A program made the position numbers and the translations under genes. Below are positions 15,543 through 30,088 of a DNA stretch of 40,847 nt, one piece after another (position 1 is the stretch's first letter; each line of letters opens with the position of its first letter). The stretch is from Lysobacteraceae bacterium (lineage in GTDB: Bacteria; Pseudomonadota; Gammaproteobacteria; Xanthomonadales; Ahniellaceae), in the NCBI GenBank assembly GCA_021299185.1, contig JAJTHZ010000089.1, positions 1-40,847 on the forward strand. Reading direction: 5' to 3'. The notes beneath the pieces were generated by a model. It ran no database searches. It was not told the DNA's origin and saw only the letters and a list, made by a program, of their open reading frames with translations.

Positions 15543-18500
15543 TCAGGCGGTCGCCGGCCGGCGCTCGGACTGGGTGCGGAACGCCTCGCGGATCTCGCGC
15601 CGCAGTTCCTCGTCGTCCCACGGCTTGGTCAGGAACTTGTAGATCGCGCCGCGGTTGATCGCCTCGGTCACCGTGCGCAGGTCGGTGTAGCCGGACAGCA
15701 CCAGGCGCACCGTGTCCGGGTACAGGGCGCGCACCTGGCTGAGGAACTCCGTGCCGCTGATGTCGGGCATGCGCTGGTCGCTGATCACCACGTGCACCTC
15801 GTGGCGGCCGAGCAGCTCGAAGGCTTCGCGCGCATTGGTGGCGGTGAGGATCTTGTAGCCGTCGCGGCGCAACAAACGGGTCAGCGCGCGGAGGATGTTC
15901 TCCTCGTCGTCGAGCAGCAGCAGGGTGCGCTCGTCGAGGTTGCCGGAGAACGATTCCTTGGCCAGGAAGCGCCGGCCGAGCAGTTCGCCGGCGAGGTCGG
16001 CGCGCACCGGCCCGGAGAAGAACAGGCCCTGGAACTGGTCGCAGTGGTTGCGCCGCAGGTAGCCCATCTGCGCGGCCGTCTCCACGCCCTCGGCCATCAC
16101 CGTCATGCCCAACTGGTGGCCCATCGCGATGATCGCGCGTGCGATGCCGGCATCGCCGGAGTCGCGGGTGATGTCGCGCACGAAGCTCTGGTCGATCTTC
16201 AGCTTCTCGATCGGGAAGCGCTTGAGATGGTTCAGCGACGAGAAGCCGATCCCGAAATCGTCGAGGGCGAGCCGGACCCCGAGCTCGCGCAGCGCGTTCA
16301 TGGTCTCGATCATGCGCTCGACGTTGTCCATGATGCTGGACTCGGTGAGTTCCAGTTCGAGGTGGCGCGGCGGCAGGCCGGCGGACTGCAGCGCGGCGCG
16401 CACTTCGGCGACGAAGGTCGGCCGCTGCAGTTGCAGCGCGGACACGTTGACCGCCACCGCGAACTCATGGTGGCCCATATCCAGCCACTGGCGGGCCTGC
16501 TGCGAGGCGTGCTCGAGCACCCAGCGACCGACGTCGGCGATCAGGCCGAGTTCCTCCGCCACGCGGATGAACCGGCCCGGCGGCAGGAAGCCCAGTTCCG
16601 GGCTCTGCCAGCGCACCAGCGCCTCCAGGCCGACGACCTGGCCGTTCTGCGCGCTGACCTGCGGCTGGTAGTGCAGCAGCAGTTCGCCCTTGCGCGCCGC
16701 ATCGCGCAGGTGGCCGCCCAGCGACAGGCGGTCGGCCAGTTCCTGCACCTGCTCGTTGGAGAACCGCGCCACCGCGTTGCGGCCGTTGCGCTTGGCGCGG
16801 CCCATCGCCGCCTCGGACTGGTTGAGCAGTTCCGCCGCGCTGGACGCGCTGTCGGGGAAGGCGCTGATGCCGACGCTGGCGGTCAGGTAGACCGAATACG
16901 GCGGCACCGACAGCGGCTGCTCGATCGCATCGCGGATGCGGTCGGCGAGCAGCGCACCGTCGCGGTCCTCGGCGCCGGGGATGTAGACCACCACGAACTC
17001 GTCGCCGGCGATGCGCGACACCCGGCCATCCTCGCCGACCACCGCACGCAGGCGTTGCGCCACCACGTGCAGCGCCTCGTCGCCGACCGCATGGCCCATG
17101 GATTCGTTGACGCTGTGGAAGCGGTCGACGTCGACGTAGAGCATCAGCACCCGACCGCCGCTGCGACCCGCGTCGGCGACCGCGCCGCGGGTGAACTCCT
17201 CGACCGCGATGTAGCGCGGCAGCCCGGTCACGTTGTCGTGGGTCGCCATGTAGGCCATCTCGGCCTCGTGGCGGCGGCGTTCGGTGACGTCGACCTGGAT
17301 GCCGACGTAGTGCGTGATCTCGCCGCGCTCGTTGCGCACCGGCGCGATGTTCAGGTGGTTCCAGAACAGCGTGCCGTCCTTGCGGTAGTTGCGCAGCACC
17401 ACGTCGCAGCCGCGCCCCTCGCGGACCGCCTCGCGCAACTGGCGCACCTCCGGCTGGTCGCGGTCGTTGCCCTGCAGGATGCGGCAGTTGCGGCCGACGA
17501 TGTCGTCGAAGCCATAGCCGGTCATGCGCTCGAACGCGGCGTTGATGTAGATCGTCGGCTGGTCGGGCCGGCGTGCGTCGGCGATCAGCACGCCGTTGGT
17601 GGTGGATTCGATGGCGCGCTCCAGCACCCGCAGTCGTTCCTCGCTGCGATGACGCTCGGTGACGTCGCGCAGCGCCACCAGTTTGGCGAGCTGGTCGTCC
17701 CACACGGTTTCGCTGACCCGCGATTCGATCGCATGCGCCTGGCCGCGCATGGTGGTGACCTCGGCCTCGGAGAATTCCGAATCGAGCACCTCGGGCAGCG
17801 CGAAATCGCGCCCGATGAGGGCTTCCGGCGCGGCGTCGAACAGCAGGCCGGCGGCGGGATTGGCGAACACCACGCTGCCGTCGCCGGCGACCACCAGCAG
17901 CGCGTCGATGGCGTCGGTCAGCACGTTGCGCAGGCGCTGCTCGCGCTCGCGCACCGCGTTCTCGACCCGCAGCCGCTCGGTGACGTCGAGCGCCAGCACC
18001 AGGCGCGCGTCGTGGCCCTCGAAGTTGAGGCTGTGCGAGGTGACCTCGACGTCGATGATGCTGCCGTCGCGCTTGCGATGCCGCCACAGCCCCGCCTTCA
18101 CGAGGCCGCGCGGCCGCTGCCGGCGATAGGCCTCGAAGGTCTCGCGCTCGTCGTCCGGCCGAATGTCGAGCACGGACAGGTGCGTGAGATCCTCGCGCGA
18201 GTAGCCGTAGTGGTCGATCATCGCCTCGTTGACGGCGAGGAAGCGCAGGGTGTCGATGTCGTACACCCACAGCGGCATCGGGTTGCGCTCGAACAGCAGG
18301 CGGTAGCGCGCCTCGCCCTCCTCCACCGCCTGGTAGGCGCGCGCGCGGTCCACCGCGTAGCGCAGGGCGCGCGACAGGCGCTCCGGGTCGAGGTCGCGCT
18401 TGACCAGGTAGTCGGCCGCTCCGGCCGCCAGCGCGGCGGCGTCGACCTCGGGGTTGCCCTGGCCGGTGAGCAGGATCATCGGCGCCCGGTTGCCCATCGC

Positions 18501-18725
18501 GGCCGCCTGCCGCATCAGGTCGATGCCGCTGTACGCGCCGAGCAGGTAATCCACCAGGTAGACGTCGCCGGAGCCGTCGCGCACCCGCGCCAGCCCGTCG
18601 TCCCAGGTAGCCGCCCACGACAGTTCGAAGCGCGCGCCGGCGATGCGGTCGACGACGTCGGCGACGAGGATGTAGTCGTCTTCGTCGTCGTCGATCACCA
18701 CCACCCGGACCGGCGCTTCGCTCAT
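15543..18725 (-). CDS. REC-PAS-PAS-LOV-GGDEF-EAL-REC protein (c-di-GMP turnover, blue-light sensor)
   Basis: The 1060-residue cytoplasmic protein has, in order: a receiver (5-120, D59 in VDYLLG), PAS (140-250), PAS (262-355), a LOV-type PAS (about 365-482), GGDEF (about 490-655), EAL (about 670-920) and a second receiver (935-1050, D983 in SDQRMPD, K1034). The LOV part has the photo-active motif GRNCRILQG (C414) and the flavin contacts in NYRKDG, FWN and GIQ. The GGDEF motif is AGDEF (573-577) and ND is replaced by NE, so cyclase activity is doubtful and a GTP-sensing role is possible. The EAL domain looks active: EAL 701-703, ELTES, DDFGIGFSS, KIDQSFV, AEGVET. ATG overlaps the stop of the upstream receiver gene (ATGA), so the extended frame to 18761 is rejected. 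Likely a c-di-GMP phosphodiesterase integrating light and two phosphorelays. Confidence 0.93.
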   Translation of the reverse strand: MSEAPVRVVVIDDDEDDYILVADVVDRIAGARFELSWAATWDDGLARVRDGSGDVYLVDYLLGAYSGIDLMRQAAAMGNRAPMILLTGQGNPEVDAAALAAGAADYLVKRDLDPERLSRALRYAVDRARAYQAVEEGEARYRLLFERNPMPLWVYDIDTLRFLAVNEAMIDHYGYSREDLTHLSVLDIRPDDERETFEAYRRQRPRGLVKAGLWRHRKRDGSIIDVEVTSHSLNFEGHDARLVLALDVTERLRVENAVREREQRLRNVLTDAIDALLVVAGDGSVVFANPAAGLLFDAAPEALIGRDFALPEVLDSEFSEAEVTTMRGQAHAIESRVSETVWDDQLAKLVALRDVTERHRSEERLRVLERAIESTTNGVLIADARRPDQPTIYINAAFERMTGYGFDDIVGRNCRILQGNDRDQPEVRQLREAVREGRGCDVVLRNYRKDGTLFWNHLNIAPVRNERGEITHYVGIQVDVTERRRHEAEMAYMATHDNVTGLPRYIAVEEFTRGAVADAGRSGGRVLMLYVDVDRFHSVNESMGHAVGDEALHVVAQRLRAVVGEDGRVSRIAGDEFVVVYIPGAEDRDGALLADRIRDAIEQPLSVPPYSVYLTASVGISAFPDSASSAAELLNQSEAAMGRAKRNGRNAVARFSNEQVQELADRLSLGGHLRDAARKGELLLHYQPQVSAQNGQVVGLEALVRWQSPELGFLPPGRFIRVAEELGLIADVGRWVLEHASQQARQWLDMGHHEFAVAVNVSALQLQRPTFVAEVRAALQSAGLPPRHLELELTESSIMDNVERMIETMNALRELGVRLALDDFGIGFSSLNHLKRFPIEKLKIDQSFVRDITRDSGDAGIARAIIAMGHQLGMTVMAEGVETAAQMGYLRRNHCDQFQGLFFSGPVRADLAGELLGRRFLAKESFSGNLDERTLLLLDDEENILRALTRLLRRDGYKILTATNAREAFELLGRHEVHVVISDQRMPDISGTEFLSQVRALYPDTVRLVLSGYTDLRTVTEAINRGAIYKFLTKPWDDEELRREIREAFRTQSERRPATA

Positions 18726-19197
18726 CGCTCGCCCCCGCCGCGGTCCACGCTGTCGCCGCACCAGTGCGCCAGCCGGCGCACGATGCCCACCAGTTCGTCA
18801 AAGCGCGTCGGCTTGGTCGCGAAGTCGCAGGCGCCGAGCTGCACCACACGCGAGCGGTCCTCGTGCGCGCGCGAGGTGGTGAGCACCAGCACCGGCAAGG
18901 CGCGCAGGCGCTCGTCCTCGCGCATCTCGGCCAGCGCCTCGCGACCGTCCTTGCGCGGCATGTTCAGGTCGAGCAGCACCACGCTCGGGAACGGATGGCG
19001 CACGCGGTCGGCGTACTCCCCCTCGCCGCGCAGGTAGGCCAGGAGCTGCTCGCCGTCGCCGACGAAGCGCAGGTCGCAATAGATCTGCGACACGCGGAAC
19101 GCCTCCTCGGCGAGCAGGCGGTCGTCGGCGTCGTCCTCGGCGACCAGCACGGTCGCCCTCGCAGGGGTTGGGTGGATGCGCACTGCGTGCCTCGTCG

Positions 19198-19201
<4 letters not shown>
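18722..19201 (-). CDS. Single-domain response regulator (Rcp1-like receiver)
   Basis: The 159-residue protein is just a receiver domain with no output domain. It has AEDDADDRLLAEEAF at the acidic pocket, phospho-acceptor D78 in LLDLNMPRKDG and K130 in FATKPTRFDEL. The DD...DLNMPRKDG style is typical of Rcp1-like regulators that pair with phytochrome-type kinases whose H-box reads SHDLQEPLR; the gene upstream encodes exactly such a kinase. ATG at 19199-19201 overlaps the kinase stop (ATGA), and its own stop overlaps the start of the LOV-GGDEF-EAL gene, so the three are one operon. It may shuttle phosphate or control another target by contact. Confidence 0.93.
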
Positions 19202-24972
<5,771 letters not shown>

Positions 24973-25110
24973 GCCGCACGGCCCCTGCGCGTGCGGGTGT
25001 CGATCGCCATCACCCGTCTCCTCGAGCGGGCGCCGCAAGCGCGCCCGACCGCCATCTTGCGCCGGAACGCCGACCCGCGGCCAGCGCCCGCCGCCCTGCA
25101 TGCCCGGCGC

Positions 25111-25138
25111 TCAAGTCCGCGCGTCCCGGTGCCGATAC
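25111..25138 (+). promoter_or_regulatory. FliA-like promoter before the ECF sigma gene
   Basis: TCAAGTCC, twelve bases, then GCCGATAC. The -10 box is identical to that of flgM and the -35 box resembles that of cheV, but the spacing is one base longer than optimal. The start would be near 25145. The stretch 24973-25285 between the divergent kinase and sigma genes holds nothing else I can name. Confidence 0.5.
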
Positions 25139-25285
25139 CCCGAATGTGCCGCCGAAAGGCGCCCCTCGCCGCCAGAAACCCATCGCCTGCCCATGAACAT
25201 ACCCGCAGCCGCAACCGCCTTCCTTCCTGCCGGCGACGGCATTTCAGCGCCGGCCCCGGCGCTGGCGCCGGAAACACGGCAGGGC

Positions 25286-25888
25286 ATGCAAGACCGTGGC
25301 CAGACGACGACCGGCGATCCCGATGCCGCGCGCATGGCCGCGGCGATCGCGGCCGGCGACCGTGCCGCCGAAGACCGCTTCGTGCGCCGCTACGGTCCCG
25401 GCCTGACCGCGATCCTGCGCGTGCGCTGCGGCGACCCGGAACTGTGCAAGGACCTGGCGCAGGAGGCGCTGCAGGTTGCCTTGCTGCGCCTGCGTGCCGG
25501 CAAGGTCGAGCAGCCCGAGGCGCTGGCCGGTTTCCTGCGCGGCACCGCGCTCAACCTGATGGCCAACGAACTGCGCCGCAGCGAGCGCCGCCTCGCCGAA
25601 GCGAGCAGCGACTGGATGGACGAGTTGCAGGGCGACGGCGACGACCCGGCGCAGCACGTCGAGGACGACGACCTGGTGCGCAACATGCGCGACGCGATCG
25701 GTGGCCTGAAGGTCGCGCGCGACCGCGAACTGCTGTGGCGCTACTACGTCGACCAGGCGAGCAAGGAGCAGCTGTGCGCCAGCCTCGCGCTGTCCGCCGA
25801 GCACTTCGACCGCGTGCTGCATCGCGCGCGCCTGCGACTGCGCGACCTGTGGCTGCAGCGCCACCAGGCGGGCGGCGTCGCGGCCTGA
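25286..25888 (+). CDS. ECF-type RNA polymerase sigma factor
   Basis: The 200-residue protein has a region 2 (about 25-95: RFVRRYGPGLTAILRVR, CKDLAQEALQVALLRLRAG, GFLRGTALNLMANELRRSERR) and a region 4 helix-turn-helix (about 130-190: LLWRYYVDQASKEQLCASLALSAEHFDRVLHRARLRLRDLW). The ATG at 25286 is preferred since codons before it are atypical (ATA, ATT, TCA, ACA); an earlier in-frame ATG at 25193 would add 31 residues. No anti-sigma factor gene is adjacent; the next gene is a diguanylate cyclase about 110 bases downstream. Its target promoters are unknown. Confidence 0.85.
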   Translation: MQDRGQTTTGDPDAARMAAAIAAGDRAAEDRFVRRYGPGLTAILRVRCGDPELCKDLAQEALQVALLRLRAGKVEQPEALAGFLRGTALNLMANELRRSERRLAEASSDWMDELQGDGDDPAQHVEDDDLVRNMRDAIGGLKVARDRELLWRYYVDQASKEQLCASLALSAEHFDRVLHRARLRLRDLWLQRHQAGGVAA

Positions 25889-25999
25889 CCGGACGGTGGT
25901 CCATTCCGCGCGCGGCGCTGGGAGCCGCAGGTGGTTGGCCACAGCATTCAGCACGGTGCCGCCAGCGGGCGCACCGAGACGCCAGGGGTCGGCGATCCG

Positions 26000-27652
26000 A
26001 TGAGCGCGGGAGAGGACGTCTTGAACGCAGCCAGCACGAGCGGCTTGTCGATGGCCCCGGCGCCGCAGGCGGCGCCGCGGCCGGCCGACGCGGCGGTCTC
26101 GCGCAGCATCCGCCGCCACTTCGTCGCCAGCCTCGCAGAGCGACGCCGCCTGCTGCTGTCGATGTGGCAGGGCGTGCGCGCGAATCCGGACGACCGCGCG
26201 GCGCGGGCGCGCCTGTCGCGCCATCTGCGCGTGCTCGGCGAAGCGGCCGCACGGGCCGGCGCGACCTCGATCGAGAGCGCGGCGCGCGCCACCGACCGCA
26301 ACCTGCCGCACGCCGTGGACGCCGGCGGCGCGGTGCTCGACCCGCTGGTCGACGCCACCCTCGACGCGATGGCCGCGGTGTCGCAGCAGGACGCCCCGGT
26401 GGTCGCGGCGCGCCTGCCAATGGCGGTGTTCGACCTGCCCGACCCCGCGCAACTCGCGTGGCTGGAAGAAATCCTGCTCGCCGCCGGCTGCCAGGTCCAG
26501 GCGGCCGAAGCCGACCCGGTGCTGCCGAGGGATGCCGCCGGCCACGTCGTGCTGGTCGCCGCCGCATGCGCGAACGCGGCACGGCTCGCCGCGTGGCGCG
26601 AGGCCGCCGCGCGCAGCGGTCGCCCACTGCGGCTGGCGGTGCTCGGCGAATCGCCGGACGCCGACGTCCGGCGCGGCTGGCTCGCCGCCGACGGCGTGCT
26701 GCCCGAGCCGGGCGAGCGCCAGGCGCTGCTGGCGGCGGTCGAGGGCGAAATCGCGGCGCTGTCGGACCCGGTGCGCTGCGTGGCGCTGCTCGGCCTCGAT
26801 GCGGCGCACGCCGACTGGGCCGTCGCCTTGTCCGCGGCCGGGTTCGTGGTCGCATCGATCGCCAGCGACGCCGATGTCTGGGAACTCTCGCGCGCGCACG
26901 GCGTCGACGCGGTGCTGGTCGCACCCTCCGCCGGCGAGGTGCGCGCGGTCGAACTGGCCGCCCTGCTCGCGCAGCGACCCCACGCCAGCGCCATCGAAGT
27001 CATCCGCATCGGCGCCGACGGCGACGACGCGGGCCGGCTGTTCGCCTGCGGCGTCGCCCGCCTGCCCGCGGACCTGCCCCCGTCCGCGGCGGCGGGCGCG
27101 CTGCGCGAACGCCTGCAGCGCGGCCGACGGGCCGCGCCGTCCGACATCGATCCGGTGAGCGGCGCCTTGCGTCGCGCGCCGTTCCTGCTGCTGATGCAGG
27201 CCATGCTCGACGGCCCGGCGCCGTTCGTCGGCATCGGCTCGATCGACCTCGACGGGCTGCGCCGGATCAACGAGGAGTTCGGGCGCCGCGCCGGCGACGA
27301 GGCGCTGCGCGCAGTCGCACGTCGCCTGCGCGCCGCGCTGCCGGCGACCGCGGTGCTGGGGCGCGCCGGCGGCGACGAGTTCCTGTTCGGCTTCACCGCG
27401 CGCAACGAAGCGGAGTCGCGGCGCCTGATGGCGCAGGCGGCGAGCCCGCCGGCGGACGGCGAAGCCGCGATGCGATTGACCAACTGCATCGGCGGCGTGC
27501 TGCTCGACCGCGACGATCGCGCGCAACGCCTGCCGATGGCGGAACTGATCGCGCGTGCCGGCGAACTGATGCTCGACGGCAAGAGCGGGCACGGCAGCCG
27601 CATCGCGCTGGCCCGCTACGGCGAGCGGCCGATCGGCGAACGCTGGTTCTGA
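26000..27652 (+). CDS. Diguanylate cyclase with degenerate phosphorelay domains
   Basis: The 550-residue cytoplasmic protein has a C-terminal GGDEF domain (about 383-540) with DPVSGALRRAPF, IDLDGLRRINEEFGRRAGDEAL and an intact GGDEF motif (457-461), so it probably makes c-di-GMP. No RxxD inhibitory site is visible at the usual place. The N-terminal 40-130 resembles a histidine phosphotransfer bundle with H75 in SRHLRVLGEAAARAG. Residues 140-250 and 255-375 look like two receiver folds that lack the acidic pocket and the phospho-acceptor (for example DAVLVAPSAG). ATG at 26000 has only a weak Shine-Dalgarno; TTG at 26021 has GAGAGG five bases upstream and may be the true start. Probably co-transcribed with the sigma gene. 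Confidence 0.85.
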   Translation: MSAGEDVLNAASTSGLSMAPAPQAAPRPADAAVSRSIRRHFVASLAERRRLLLSMWQGVRANPDDRAARARLSRHLRVLGEAAARAGATSIESAARATDRNLPHAVDAGGAVLDPLVDATLDAMAAVSQQDAPVVAARLPMAVFDLPDPAQLAWLEEILLAAGCQVQAAEADPVLPRDAAGHVVLVAAACANAARLAAWREAAARSGRPLRLAVLGESPDADVRRGWLAADGVLPEPGERQALLAAVEGEIAALSDPVRCVALLGLDAAHADWAVALSAAGFVVASIASDADVWELSRAHGVDAVLVAPSAGEVRAVELAALLAQRPHASAIEVIRIGADGDDAGRLFACGVARLPADLPPSAAAGALRERLQRGRRAAPSDIDPVSGALRRAPFLLLMQAMLDGPAPFVGIGSIDLDGLRRINEEFGRRAGDEALRAVARRLRAALPATAVLGRAGGDEFLFGFTARNEAESRRLMAQAASPPADGEAAMRLTNCIGGVLLDRDDRAQRLPMAELIARAGELMLDGKSGHGSRIALARYGERPIGERWF

Positions 27653-27671
27653 GTCCGCCGCGCGCCGCCGT

Positions 27672-28643
27672 TCAGCGCGTCGCGCGCCCGGCGAGCAGGG
27701 CGTCGAAATAGGCGATCGTCCGCTCCAGGCCCTGCGCGAGCGCCACCTTCGGCTGCCAGCCGAGTCGCTCGCGGGCCAGCGCGATGTCGGGCTGGCGCTG
27801 GGTCGGGTCGTCGGACGGCAGGGGACGGAATTCGATGCGCGAGCGCGAGCCGGTGAGCGCGATCACCTGGTCGGCCAGTTCGCGGATGGTGAACTCGCCG
27901 GGGTTGCCGAGATTCACCGGTCCGGTGAAATCGGCCGGCGAGGCCATCAGGGCGAGGAAACCGTCGATCAGGTCGTCGACGTAGCAGAACGAGCGCGTCT
28001 GCCGCCCTTCGCCGTAGATCGTGATCGGATCGCCGCGCAGGGCCTGCACGATGAAGTTCGACACCACGCGGCCGTCGTTGGGGTGCATGCGCGGCCCATA
28101 GGTGTTGAAGATGCGCGCGACCTTGATCTCCACCCGGTGCTGCCGGTGGTAGTCGAAGAACAGGGTCTCCGCGCAGCGCTTGCCCTCGTCGTAGCAGGAG
28201 CGCAGTCCGATCGGATTGACGTGGCCCCAGTAGTCCTCGCGCTGCGGATGCACCTGCGGATCGCCGTAGACCTCGCTGGTGGACGCCTGGAAGATGCGCG
28301 CGCCGACCCGCTTGGCCAGCCCCAGCATGTTGATCGCGCCGTGCACGCTGGTCTTGGTGGTGGCCACCGGGTCGTGCTGGTAGTGCACCGGCGAGGCCGG
28401 GCAGGCCAGGTTCCAGATCTCGTCGACCTCGACGAACAGCGGCAGGGTCACGTCGTGGCGCAGGAACTCGAAGTTCGGGTGCGCCAGCAGGTGCGCGACG
28501 TTGCGCTTGTCGCCGGTGAACAGGTTGTCGGCGCAGATCACGTCGTGGCCCTGCGCGATCAGGCGGTCGCACAGGTGCGAACCGAGGAAGCCGGCGCCGC
28601 CGGTGACCAGCACGCGCTTCGATTCGTTGGGGCCGCGGCGCAT
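27672..28643 (-). CDS. uxs: UDP-glucuronate decarboxylase (UDP-xylose synthase), SDR family
   Basis: The 323-residue extended short-chain dehydrogenase converts UDP-glucuronate to UDP-xylose and carbon dioxide with bound NAD. NAD-binding GGAGFLGSH (15-23), the serine of STSEVYGDP (121-129) and the YxxxK pair Y151/K155 are present. The strings [24 protein letters not shown] and [19 protein letters not shown] are typical of UXS/ArnA-type decarboxylases. The ATG at 28641-28643 has GAGGGA about seven bases upstream; the longer frame to 28871 is ugd in another frame. It lies ten bases after ugd, which makes its substrate, so the two work in sequence for surface polysaccharide. Confidence 0.94.
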   Translation of the reverse strand: MRRGPNESKRVLVTGGAGFLGSHLCDRLIAQGHDVICADNLFTGDKRNVAHLLAHPNFEFLRHDVTLPLFVEVDEIWNLACPASPVHYQHDPVATTKTSVHGAINMLGLAKRVGARIFQASTSEVYGDPQVHPQREDYWGHVNPIGLRSCYDEGKRCAETLFFDYHRQHRVEIKVARIFNTYGPRMHPNDGRVVSNFIVQALRGDPITIYGEGRQTRSFCYVDDLIDGFLALMASPADFTGPVNLGNPGEFTIRELADQVIALTGSRSRIEFRPLPSDDPTQRQPDIALARERLGWQPKVALAQGLERTIAYFDALLAGRATR

Positions 28644-28653
28644 GGTCGTTCCC

Positions 28654-30000
28654 TCAGGCCAGTTTCGGATGCGCCACCGAGCGCCCGCGCCCGATGCCGT
28701 AGTAGGCGATACCCGCGGCCTCGACGGCCTTGGGGTCGTAGATGTTGCGGCCGTCGAAGATGACCGGCGTGCGCAGGGCGGCGCGGATGCGCTCGAAATC
28801 CGGGCTCCAGAACGCCTTCCACTCGGTGACGATGGCCAGCGCGTCGGCGCCGGCCAGCGCGCCGAAGGCATCGTCGGCGAGGTGCAGATCGTCGCGCGCG
28901 CCGAACACGCGGCGTGCTTCGTGCGCAGCCTCGGGGTCGAAGGCGCGCACCGTCGCGCCGGCCGCCCACAGCGCCTCGAGCAGGACGCGCGAGGGCGCCT
29001 CGCGCATGTCGTCCGTGTTGGGCTTGAACGCCAGGCCCCAGACCGCGATGGTGCGCCCGCGCAGGTCGCCGAAGTGCGCCTTCATGAGTTCGAACAGGCG
29101 GTGCTTCTGCGATCCGTTCACCGCTTCCACCGCGGCGAGGATGCGCGGCTCGTAGCCGAACTGCCGCGCCGTGCGGTCGAGCGCCTGCACGTCCTTGGGG
29201 AAGCACGAGCCGCCGTAGCCCGCGCACGGGTAGATGAAGGAATAGCCGATCCGCGGGTCGGAGCCGTTGCGGTGGCGCACGAGTTCGATGTCGGCGCCGA
29301 CGCGCTCGGCGATGTTGGCCATCTCGTTCATGAACGAGATCTTGGTGGCCAGCATGGCATTGGCCGCGTACTTGGTCAGCTCCGCCGAGCGCACGTCCAT
29401 CAGCACCAGTCGCTCGTGGTTGCGGTTGAACGGCGCGTACAGGGTCTTGAGCAGCTCGATCGCCTTCGGGCTGTCGGAGCCGATCACGATGCGGTCCGGG
29501 CGCATGCAGTCCTTGACCGCGTCGCCCTCCTTCAGGAACTCCGGGTTGGAGACCACGTCTACCGGGACTTCGGCCCCGCGCAGGGCGAGCTCGGCGCCGA
29601 TCGCGGCGCGCACCTTGTCCGCGGTGCCGACCGGCACGGTGGACTTGTTGACCACCACCGCGTGGCGGGCGAGGTGGCGCCCGATGCTGCACGCGACCGC
29701 CAGCACGTGGCTGAGGTCGGCGCTGCCGTCCTCGTCGGGCGGCGTGCCGACGGCGATGAACACCACCCGGCCGTGCGCGATCGCGGTCGCGGCATCGGTG
29801 GTGAAGCGCAGGCGGCCGGCGGCGCGGTTGGCGGCGACCAGGTCCTCGAGCCCGGGCTCGAAGATCGGGACCTCGCCGCGATTGAGTCGCTCGACCTTGG
29901 CCGCGTCGATGTCGACGCAGACCACGTCGTTGCCGACCTCCGCGAGGCAGGTGCCGGTGACGAGGCCGACGTAGCCGGTGCCGAAGATGGTGACTTGCAT
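28654..30000 (-). CDS. ugd: UDP-glucose 6-dehydrogenase
   Basis: The 448-residue enzyme oxidises UDP-glucose twice with NAD to UDP-glucuronate. N-terminal NAD site [11 protein letters not shown] (6-16), [10 protein letters not shown] (119-128), [11 protein letters not shown] (152-162), substrate-site [15 protein letters not shown] and the catalytic C266 in [15 protein letters not shown] are all present. C-terminal [17 protein letters not shown] and FDGRNIYDP complete the family pattern. The ATG at 29998-30000 gives the canonical N-terminus; the frame is open upstream to 30159 but without family similarity. First gene of the ugd-uxs unit; the product feeds uronic-acid or xylose-containing polysaccharides. 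Confidence 0.97.
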   Translation of the reverse strand: MQVTIFGTGYVGLVTGTCLAEVGNDVVCVDIDAAKVERLNRGEVPIFEPGLEDLVAANRAAGRLRFTTDAATAIAHGRVVFIAVGTPPDEDGSADLSHVLAVACSIGRHLARHAVVVNKSTVPVGTADKVRAAIGAELALRGAEVPVDVVSNPEFLKEGDAVKDCMRPDRIVIGSDSPKAIELLKTLYAPFNRNHERLVLMDVRSAELTKYAANAMLATKISFMNEMANIAERVGADIELVRHRNGSDPRIGYSFIYPCAGYGGSCFPKDVQALDRTARQFGYEPRILAAVEAVNGSQKHRLFELMKAHFGDLRGRTIAVWGLAFKPNTDDMREAPSRVLLEALWAAGATVRAFDPEAAHEARRVFGARDDLHLADDAFGALAGADALAIVTEWKAFWSPDFERIRAALRTPVIFDGRNIYDPKAVEAAGIAYYGIGRGRSVAHPKLA

Positions 30001-30030
30001 GGGCGTGCGCGGGGACCGTGAAAACCGCCG

Positions 30031-30036
30031 ATGATA
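30031..30036 (-). promoter_or_regulatory. Possible -10 box for ugd
   Basis: On the minus strand TATCAT lies about 30 bases before the ugd ATG. No convincing -35 box is found at 16-18 bases, so this is weak. Confidence 0.25.
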
Positions 30037-30088
30037 CGACGTCGCGGCGAAACCGTCGCGGCAGCGCGCCGGGGACGGCGGGTTGGCG

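Noticed and set aside
13914-18725. Firm assignment as the RavS/RavR system of Xanthomonas
   Set aside because: Kinase next to GGDEF-EAL-receiver is similar in layout, but the LOV domain, the N-terminal receiver and the extra kinase differ, and orthology cannot be shown from sequence reading alone.
15792-19037. Very long open frame on the plus strand (about 1081 codons)
   Set aside because: It lies antisense to the LOV-GGDEF-EAL and receiver genes, which have clear domains; the translation is rich in Arg, His, Ala, Gly and Val with no motif. High GC at third positions keeps the opposite frame open.
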